8,215 nt of DNA from Actinomycetes bacterium. Lineage in GTDB: Bacteria > Actinomycetota > Acidimicrobiia > Acidimicrobiales > RAAP-2. Where the stretch lies: positions 1-8,215 of the forward strand of contig JANXTQ010000020.1 of NCBI GenBank assembly GCA_025352305.1, written 5' to 3'. Of this stretch, positions 1-4,844 are shown in pieces. Position 1 is the stretch's first letter; each line of letters begins with the position of its first letter. The notes beneath the pieces were generated by a model. It was given only the letters and a program-made list of their open reading frames with translations, was not told where the DNA came from and did not search any database. Made by a program: the position numbers and the translations under genes.

Positions 1-758
1 CTGCTCCCGCCAAATTGACCTGGTACCTCGAAATCACGGGCCGTCGCGACGACGGCTATCACCTGCTGCGCAGTGAAATGATCTCGCTCACCTTGGCGGA
101 CACTTTGGAGATTGAGAACGCGGACACCACGTCGTTGGCGCTTCGCGGATCAACTCGCGCCCTAGAGGGTGTGCCGAGCGACGAGAGCAATTTGGTACTG
201 CGCGCCCTTGGCGTACTGCAGCGCCGCGCGAGCGTTGAGATCACTAAGGAGATTCCCTCGGGCGCGGGACTGGGCGGGGGATCGAGTGACGCGGCCGCAG
301 TGTTGCGCTGGGCGGGTTGTCACGACTCGAACGTGGCGGCTCGACTCGGGGCCGATGTGGCGTTCTGTGTGCGCGGTGGGCGCGCCTTGGTCCAGGGTGT
401 GGGCGAAAAAATCACCCCGCTCAACTTTGAGTCTCGCGACGTCACGTTGATTTTGGCGCCGTTTTCGATCAACACTGCAGCGGTTTACGCAGCGTTCGAC
501 GGCATCAGTTCTCCCGGGCCGCAGTGGTCACCGCGCAATCACCTGTTTGAGGCCGCTTGCAGCGTTCAGCCCCAACTGAGGACCCTGTGCGACTTTGTTG
601 CCGCAGAGACCGGGGCCCAGGTAGTCCTGGCCGGGTCGGGTTCTACCGTGTTCATCGAGGGGTTTGTCAGTGGCCTAGCTGACGCAGAGACGTTGGCGAG
701 CCCGGTCGGTGAACTTCTAATTCGCCGGGCGCACAGTACGCCCGCAATTGGCGAGTGA
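1..758 (+). CDS. ispE: 4-diphosphocytidyl-2-C-methyl-D-erythritol kinase (5' end cut by window)
   Basis: GHMP-family kinase that phosphorylates the 2-hydroxyl of CDP-methylerythritol with ATP in the cytosolic MEP pathway to isopentenyl diphosphate. The reading frame is open to the left edge: codons 3-14 read APAK ahead of LTWYLEITGRRDDGYHLL, which is the conserved IspE N-terminus, so TTG at 15 is not the start. The catalytic Lys of PAK is present. The glycine-rich ATP loop PSGAGLGGGSSDAA lies at 255-296. The catalytic Asp is at 354-356 in GADVAF, where the family usually has GADVPF. A C-terminal GHMP motif, AGSGSTVF, follows. About 251 residues are visible and only a few should be missing, so the enzyme is short next to the 280-310 residues usual for IspE. 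It ends 3 bases from the stop of the convergent bS22 gene. Identification is secure. Confidence 0.96.
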   Translation, partial: APAKLTWYLEITGRRDDGYHLLRSEMISLTLADTLEIENADTTSLALRGSTRALEGVPSDESNLVLRALGVLQRRASVEITKEIPSGAGLGGGSSDAAAVLRWAGCHDSNVAARLGADVAFCVRGGRALVQGVGEKITPLNFESRDVTLILAPFSINTAAVYAAFDGISSPGPQWSPRNHLFEAACSVQPQLRTLCDFVAAETGAQVVLAGSGSTVFIEGFVSGLADAETLASPVGELLIRRAHSTPAIGE

Positions 759-761
759 GGT

Positions 762-863
762 CTACTTGCCGGCGGCGCGACGCTGCCAGCGAGTTCGCTT
801 CAGCATCTTCTTGTGCTTCTTCTTGCGCATTCGCTTGCGGCGCTTCTTAATCAATGATCCCAT
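762..863 (-). CDS. Small ribosomal subunit protein bS22 (AURKAIP1/COX24 family)
   Basis: A 33-residue, extremely basic protein. It starts MGSLIKKRRKRMRKKK and ends RTRWQRRAAGK. This matches the AURKAIP1/COX24-domain mini-protein found across Actinobacteria, which in mycobacteria was recognised as ribosomal protein bS22 of the small subunit. Length, the MGS-x-IKKRRKRM opening and the R-x-QRR ending all agree with the family. The start is ATG at 863. I see no good Shine-Dalgarno upstream, so the transcript may have a very short leader or none. A weak TTGGCG (899-904) with TAGTAG (877-882) at 16 bp spacing is a possible promoter. The gene faces ispE tail to tail (3-base gap) and diverges from the VOC gene (53 bp). 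It is easily missed by gene callers because of its length. Confidence 0.93.
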   Translation of the reverse strand: MGSLIKKRRKRMRKKKHKKMLKRTRWQRRAAGK

Positions 864-906
864 GGCCCGAATGACGCTACTAGGTTTCAGATAGACCACG
901 CCAACT

Positions 907-912
907 GGAGGA
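907..912 (+). promoter_or_regulatory. Ribosome binding site of the VOC gene
   Basis: GGAGGA lies four bases ahead of GTG at 917. It is the best Shine-Dalgarno match near this gene and settles the GTG as the start. Confidence 0.75.
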
Positions 913-916
913 CGCC

Positions 917-1279
917 GTGAGCACGTTTTCGCTAGATCACGTGCAACTTGCGATGCCCGCGGATGAAGAAGAGCGCGCCGACGAGTTCTACGTAGGGATC
1001 CTTGGATTCAGCGGCGTTGCTAAGCCCGAAGCGCTGGCTCGTCGCGGGGGCCGCTGGTACGAACAGGGCGAGACGCGCTTGCATCTCGGAGTAGACCCTC
1101 AGTTCATTGCCTCTGCCAAAGCGCACGTGGCCTTCGTAGTGAGTGATTACAGCGACCTCGCTCGACGCTTAGAAGAGGGTCACGCCCGCGTGCAATTCGA
1201 CGACGAAATCGAAGGCGTTGAGCGTTTTTATACCTGGGACCCCTTCGGCAATCGCCTCGAAATCATTCGCGCTACGTAA
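917..1279 (+). CDS. VOC family protein (glyoxalase/bleomycin-resistance fold)
   Basis: A 120-residue cytosolic protein of the vicinal oxygen chelate superfamily. It opens with the family signature (LDHVQLAMP, residues 6-14) and the ADEFYVGILGF helix. The second half has AHVAFVV (69-75) and closes with the signature WDPFGNRLEII (107-117). Likely metal ligands are His8, His56, His70 and Glu115, matching the usual His/His/His/Glu arrangement of paired beta-alpha-beta modules. The length is typical of a single two-module VOC protein. The substrate cannot be told from sequence: the superfamily covers glyoxalases, dioxygenases, epimerases and thiol transferases. GTG is chosen because of the GGAGGA before it. 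The gene appears to be transcribed alone and ends 2 bases from the convergent ferredoxin gene. Confidence 0.88.
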   Translation: MSTFSLDHVQLAMPADEEERADEFYVGILGFSGVAKPEALARRGGRWYEQGETRLHLGVDPQFIASAKAHVAFVVSDYSDLARRLEEGHARVQFDDEIEGVERFYTWDPFGNRLEIIRAT

Positions 1280-1281
1280 GT

Positions 1282-1524
1282 TCAGTTGCGGGGGCCAAAC
1301 TGCTCCAACCACAGCGCTTGGCGAGGACAACCCCTCACGGCGAGTTGCGCAGAATGAATGAGATCCTTGCGCGTCGCGACGAACGTTTGCTCCGACAGAA
1401 TTGGATATCCCCACTCATCGAGCGTGACGAGCTCGGGTGCCAGTTCGCGACAGTGTCCGTAGCCGTCGCACATGATGGGGTCCACTCGCAGTCGCAGGGA
1501 CTCGGTGCGTCGTCTTACCCCCAC
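1282..1524 (-). CDS. 3Fe-4S ferredoxin
   Basis: An 80-residue small electron carrier. Cys19, Cys25 (C-x5-C in CDGYGHC) and Cys66 followed by Pro (GCPRQAL) form the three-cysteine pattern of single-cluster 3Fe-4S ferredoxins, the type that serves actinobacterial cytochromes P450 and other oxidoreductases. The flanking sequences LRLRVDP and APELVTLDEWGYPIL are typical. The frame is open up to an ATG at 1590, but that would bury about 70 bases in the upstream NuoF-like gene and add an unconserved basic extension. GTG at 1524 overlaps the NuoF-like stop by 10 bases, has AAGG about 7 bases ahead and gives a normal length, so I prefer it. It is the last gene of the leftward block. The probable partner is the adjacent NuoF-like protein or the membrane cytochrome, by position only. 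Confidence 0.88.
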   Translation of the reverse strand: MGVRRRTESLRLRVDPIMCDGYGHCRELAPELVTLDEWGYPILSEQTFVATRKDLIHSAQLAVRGCPRQALWLEQFGPRN

Positions 1525-2786
1525 ACCAAATCGCCTTCTCGTTCCAAGCGAGGCACGGTCGCAAAGCGAGAGTTCGCAGCGAAGCGGCACGCTCGACCAC
1601 GGGCGTGTTCAGCGATATCGTCGTTAAATACTCGCAAAGCGCTAAGGACCATTCGCACTACTCCGTCGGGGTGCTTGCAGGCCCCTCGGCCGTTGATGAC
1701 CTCGGCGCGAGCGCGCAACTGTTTGAGTGCCGTTGCCGGATCGCCTACCGCTCCGCTTAACTGCGCGAGGCTCTCGGACAGTGCCGGGAGTCCGAACGCG
1801 CACGGTCCACACTGGCGCGCACTCTCGTTGGCCATCCAACGAGAGATGTTGTAGGTCTCAGTGACTCCGCAACTCTCAGCTCCGAGCACCACAATGACTC
1901 CGGCGCCAACTGATGCCTGCAGCGCAGCAAGCGCGTCGTTGTCGTAGGGCGTGTCGACGTGGCATCCGTCGATCCACGTTCCGCCGTAACCGCCGAGCAG
2001 CAGCGCTCGCGGCGTATCGACGTAGCCAGCGCATGCCAAGATCTCACGAAGGGGCGTCCCCAACGCCACTTCTAGGACCGTCGGTCGTTTCACCGCGCCA
2101 GAGATCGATACCAACGCCGTACCGGGGTGATTCGTGGTTCCGAGTGAACGAAACCACTCGGCGCCGTAGCGTGCAATGAGCGCCACGTTGGCGTGAGTCT
2201 CGGCGTTGTCGACCAGGACTGATCCTCGCCCGATGCGCAAGATGGAGGGCTTCACGGGGCGAAACTGGGGGAGCGTCTTATCGTCATCAAGCCAGTGAAC
2301 GAGGCCCGACTCTTCACCCGCGATGTAGCGACCCGGCGGAGTGTGCAGCTCAATTGTTACGCCGCGGTTGTCGTGGCGTTCACGTTCATGGATGGCGCGC
2401 TCCATGCAATTAGCCACGGCGGTGTTTTCTCGAGCGATGCACACCGCAATATCCTTCGCTCCGACTTCCTTGGCTAGTGCGAGTGCGCCGTCGAGCACGA
2501 GATGAGGGTGAGCACTAACGAGCGAGCGGTCCTTGTGCGAGGCGGGCTCTCCCTCCATGGCGTTGACAACAACGTACTTTCGACGAGATCGATCAGAGGC
2601 AACGAGTTGCACCTTTTGGTGTGTAGGAAACGCCGCACCGCCGCGCCCGCGAAGTCCCGCTTCGCATAACACGTGACTCAATGAGCTGGGGATCGCCAGG
2701 GGCCCGAAGATCTTTAGATGCTGGGACCAACTCTGCGGGCGTGAGCCCGCTGAGTGCAACAAGCGGGGAAGTGACGTTGCAATCAC
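1515..2786 (-). CDS. NuoF-like NADH:oxidoreductase flavoprotein with SLBB domain
   Basis: A 423-residue homologue of the NADH-binding subunit of complex I (NuoF/Nqo1), of the stand-alone kind. An FMN-binding glycine loop, GLRGRGGAAFPT, is at 44-55. VNAMEGEPASHKDR (74-87) corresponds to NADESEPGTFKDR of NuoF. YIAGEESGLVHWL (154-166) corresponds to YICGEETALLNSL. LVDNAETHAN (191-200) is a further flavin-site motif. An SLBB region follows (about 222-280), then a C-terminal Fe-S motif with Cys326, Cys329 and Cys370. The first cysteine of the usual C-x2-C-x2-C is Ala323. No NuoE-like or other complex I subunit is adjacent, so this is not part of a nuo operon. GTG at 2786 overlaps the stop of the cytochrome gene (GTGA). 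The likely role is passing electrons between NAD(P)H and ferredoxin or the membrane cytochrome. The donor and direction are inferred. Confidence 0.85.
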   Translation of the reverse strand: MIATSLPRLLHSAGSRPQSWSQHLKIFGPLAIPSSLSHVLCEAGLRGRGGAAFPTHQKVQLVASDRSRRKYVVVNAMEGEPASHKDRSLVSAHPHLVLDGALALAKEVGAKDIAVCIARENTAVANCMERAIHERERHDNRGVTIELHTPPGRYIAGEESGLVHWLDDDKTLPQFRPVKPSILRIGRGSVLVDNAETHANVALIARYGAEWFRSLGTTNHPGTALVSISGAVKRPTVLEVALGTPLREILACAGYVDTPRALLLGGYGGTWIDGCHVDTPYDNDALAALQASVGAGVIVVLGAESCGVTETYNISRWMANESARQCGPCAFGLPALSESLAQLSGAVGDPATALKQLRARAEVINGRGACKHPDGVVRMVLSALRVFNDDIAEHARGRACRFAANSRFATVPRLEREGDLVWG

Positions 2787-3493
2787 GGACGTCTTTCGCG
2801 CTGTGCCGCTCGTGGGGGTGCCGGCTCAGGAGTCAACGGACGCCTCGACGACGATCTGTTCGCATTGGAGTCCTTCGTGCCCACGCGTGACGAAGCTGCG
2901 TCGGGCCGTGATGCTCGGCCCGACGAAAGTGGCGAGTGCGCCGTTCGACCGGCAGCGCGCTCGGGGCGCATGGAAATTCGCCACACCACGCTCGCAGCAA
3001 CCAGCGTGATGCAGCCCACGGTGACTAGTTCGCTCCACATACGATGCGCGTCAGTCCCCGAAAGAAATCCGTGCACGGCAGCGCTCACGAAACACAACCA
3101 ACTCAGCCAGTGGATGAATCGCCACGAACTGTGCTTGATTCGTTCTTTGAACACGCTGGAGATCCACACGGCCAACATCAGATCCAAGGCAATCGTTCCA
3201 ATCGCAACGGGCAACCGTTGGTATCTGGACGTAAAGGGAACGACGACGGACAAAACCCCTATGGGTACGAAGGAATCAATAACCGTGACGACTACATGGA
3301 AAGCAATAAAGGCAATCGAAATCATTGAAATTGATCGATGCACCTCATTGAGCTCGAAGCGACCCACGGCGTTGCCACCGACTCGCGTCGCTACGAGCGT
3401 TCCGAGCACGATCGTGACGGTTAACAAAACGAGTGACACAATGCCGGTCGCTCGAGCGCTGTACCACAAGTACGGCGAGGTCAGTGCCGTCAC
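2783..3493 (-). CDS. Ferric-reductase-like di-heme transmembrane protein
   Basis: A 236-residue membrane protein with about five hydrophobic spans (roughly 13-37, 53-77, 93-114, 125-145 and 153-172). His52 and His66 (x13) and His128 and His141 (x12) are spaced as the two bis-His heme b sites of the ferric reductase/NADPH oxidase/MsrQ superfamily, in HRSISM...FH and IHWL...VH. It therefore probably carries electrons across the cytoplasmic membrane. It has only the membrane part: the C-terminal 60 residues are a basic, Ser/Pro/Arg-rich tail without FAD or NAD domains, so the electrons must come from another protein, plausibly the NuoF-like protein or ferredoxin encoded just downstream. It is coupled on both sides by GTGA overlaps, to apbE and to the NuoF-like gene. 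GTG at 3493 is chosen for that reason. MsrQ-like methionine sulfoxide repair is less likely because no MsrP is present. Confidence 0.85.
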   Translation of the reverse strand: MTALTSPYLWYSARATGIVSLVLLTVTIVLGTLVATRVGGNAVGRFELNEVHRSISMISIAFIAFHVVVTVIDSFVPIGVLSVVVPFTSRYQRLPVAIGTIALDLMLAVWISSVFKERIKHSSWRFIHWLSWLCFVSAAVHGFLSGTDAHRMWSELVTVGCITLVAASVVWRISMRPERAAGRTAHSPLSSGRASRPDAASSRVGTKDSNANRSSSRRPLTPEPAPPRAAQRERRP

Positions 3494-4389
3494 GTTGACT
3501 CCTCTCGAGTCCAGCCCCCGACGAATTCGACCTCTCCACTGTCGCGAATCAGGCGAGCGGCCGCTCCGAACTGCGCGATGTGATAACTCGCGTCCTCACC
3601 CCACAGCAACGCCGCAGTTGCGAGCGCATTGGCGTCCACGCAGTTGGGCCCCGCCACAGTGGCGACCGCGTAGGGACCATTGGCGCACAAGCCCGTTCGT
3701 GGATCAATGATGTGATTGACCGTACGACCATTCAACGTCCACGTGCGCGTCACGCGCGAGGACGTTGCAATTGCGCCACCACCAATCGAAATTCGCGGCT
3801 CATTGCCGCCGATCTCGAGCGACGATGCGACTCCAATGACCCACGGACCGTCGGGTCCAACGCCGTGTACGGCCACGTCGCCGCCGATCTCTACCAGAGC
3901 ACCGCCGCGCTGGGCGAGTTCGTTCACGACCACGTCAGCGAACAGAGCTTTCGCACTCGCACCGAGGTCCAGTCGAACTCCCGCCTCGAGAGTCACGGTG
4001 TGCTCGAGCGCATCGAGGCTCCAACTCTGAGGCCCAGGAGCCGGCGATGTACTCGTGGAGAATGACACTCCGGTTTTGAGTAACTCGTCGTAGTCGCGGT
4101 CGTAGCCCAACTTTTCTAGCGAACTTAGTACCGTTGGATCGCACAGGTTCTGAGAAATCTCTCCTGAACGACGGGCGCTTTGCAGAGCCCTTTCCAGCAG
4201 TGGCGAGATAGAAAATGTACCCGCGCTACGAGCGTTGATGCGGCTGAGTTCGGAGTCCTCTCGAAAACGGTTCACACTCGCGTTGAATTCATCAATCCAA
4301 AATTCCACTCGCTCGAGGCCATACACCTCGTCGCCCGGCTGCTGGGTGGCTACCGTGCCACTCATTCCCCACGTTGTAAATGTGGCCAT
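3490..4389 (-). CDS. apbE: FAD:protein FMN transferase (ApbE family)
   Basis: A 299-residue enzyme that transfers FMN from FAD to a Thr or Ser of a target protein, with a divalent metal. The family motifs occur in order: WGMSGTVAT (7-15), NRFREDSELSRIN (40-52), CDPTV (83-87), LDLGASAKALFAD (140-152), ALVEIGGDVAVHG (164-176), TVNHIIDPRTG (223-233) and CVDANALATAALL (250-262). The position usually Asp in ADALAT is Asn254. There is no signal peptide or lipobox, unlike many exported ApbE proteins, so as encoded it would be cytosolic. It starts 2 bases after the poly-Thr gene without its own clear Shine-Dalgarno, and overlaps the cytochrome gene by GTGA. It is expected to flavinylate an electron carrier of this cluster, but I find no [DN]xxxSGA[ST] acceptor motif in the window. 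Confidence 0.92.
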   Translation of the reverse strand: MATFTTWGMSGTVATQQPGDEVYGLERVEFWIDEFNASVNRFREDSELSRINARSAGTFSISPLLERALQSARRSGEISQNLCDPTVLSSLEKLGYDRDYDELLKTGVSFSTSTSPAPGPQSWSLDALEHTVTLEAGVRLDLGASAKALFADVVVNELAQRGGALVEIGGDVAVHGVGPDGPWVIGVASSLEIGGNEPRISIGGGAIATSSRVTRTWTLNGRTVNHIIDPRTGLCANGPYAVATVAGPNCVDANALATAALLWGEDASYHIAQFGAAARLIRDSGEVEFVGGWTREEST

Positions 4390-4391
4390 AG

Positions 4392-4778
4392 CTAAGGGCA
4401 GATTTGTCGGCCCGACGCCGTTGAGTAACAGGTCGTCGTTGTTGTAACCGGTACGTGCTGAGTTGTTGTCGTGGTCGGTGCTCTCGTGGTGGTCGTTGGA
4501 GCCGACGTTGTCGTTGTCACGCCGGGACTGGTCGTTGTCGGCGGCGCAGCAGTGGTGGTGGTGGTAGTGGTAGTGGTAGTGGTGGCGGGTTTCGTCGTCG
4601 TAGTCGTCGTGCTGGAAGTAGTCGTCGGCACGGTGACGGGCGGCGCCTTAGGGATGTTGGCGGCGTAAGCCACAATGACTCCCGAGGACGCCGCGGCCAT
4701 CAAAAAAGTGAACTGAGAGATTCGTCGAACTCGTACGAGACGGCGGTCTCGCTGTTGAATGGTGTGTTTCGCCGCCAT
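4392..4778 (-). CDS. Membrane-anchored poly-threonine protein with Cys-bounded tail, unknown function
   Basis: 128 residues, not recognised as a named family. The N-terminus (1-19) is basic and stays inside. One hydrophobic span runs from about 20 to 41 (ISQFTFLMAAASSGVIVAYA). Residues 46-116 are almost only Thr with Pro, Ala and Ser, including 11 Thr in a row at 66-76. This looks like an extended, probably exposed or glycosylated linker. The last 12 residues, CYSTASGRQICP, hold the only two cysteines (117 and 127), which could form a disulfide outside the cell. There is no lipobox, no FMN_bind domain and no ApbE acceptor motif. It heads the redox cluster, with AAAGGAG six bases before ATG and a 2-base gap to apbE. 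Its place and topology resemble a short surface electron carrier or anchor, but this is a guess. Confidence 0.8.
   Translation of the reverse strand: MAAKHTIQQRDRRLVRVRRISQFTFLMAAASSGVIVAYAANIPKAPPVTVPTTTSSTTTTTTKPATTTTTTTTTTTAAPPTTTSPGVTTTTSAPTTTTRAPTTTTTQHVPVTTTTTCYSTASGRQICP
4551..4583 (-). repeat. ACC/ACT trinucleotide repeat coding poly-Thr
   Basis: Eleven successive threonine codons, all ACC or ACT, form a short trinucleotide tract inside the poly-Thr gene. Because the unit is three bases, slippage would change the linker length without breaking the frame. The rest of the linker uses mixed Thr codons. Confidence 0.8.
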
Positions 4779-4782
4779 GGAA

Positions 4783-4789
4783 CTCCTTT
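4783..4789 (-). promoter_or_regulatory. Ribosome binding site of the poly-Thr gene
   Basis: On the minus strand AAAGGAG stands four to six bases before ATG at 4778. It is the strongest Shine-Dalgarno in the leftward block, and marks this gene as a main entry point for translation of the redox cluster. Confidence 0.8.
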
Positions 4790-4810
4790 CGCCTAACTAT
4801 TGTGCCGTGG

Positions 4811-4829
4811 CCCGTTAAGGCTTACCGGG
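4811..4829. repeat. Interrupted palindrome upstream of the redox cluster
   Basis: CCCGTTAAGGCTTACCGGG is a 19-base inverted repeat with one mismatched pair around a central G. It lies in the 66 bp gap between the sensor kinase stop and the poly-Thr gene, about 33 bases before the latter's ATG. No run of T follows it on either strand, so it is a poor intrinsic terminator. It could be an operator or an mRNA hairpin that sets the relative expression of the two halves of the block. Either role is inference. Confidence 0.45.
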
Positions 4830-4844
4830 AAGTTGGCTAAAAAT

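Noticed and set aside
1318..1854. 178-codon plus-strand open frame opposite the ferredoxin and NuoF-like genes
   Set aside because: Antisense shadow with no family features and no ribosome binding site.
2865..3710. 281-codon plus-strand open frame opposite the cytochrome and apbE genes
   Set aside because: It crosses two well-supported genes in antisense, and its product looks like random Thr/Arg-rich sequence.
4455..4796. Gly/Arg/Ser-rich and poly-Val frames opposite the poly-Thr gene
   Set aside because: They are mirror readings of the Thr codon repeat. The minus-strand frame has a Shine-Dalgarno, a membrane span and operon context.
4811..4829. Intrinsic terminator after the sensor kinase
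   Set aside because: The hairpin has a mismatch, and no T-run follows on either strand, so I list it only as a palindrome.
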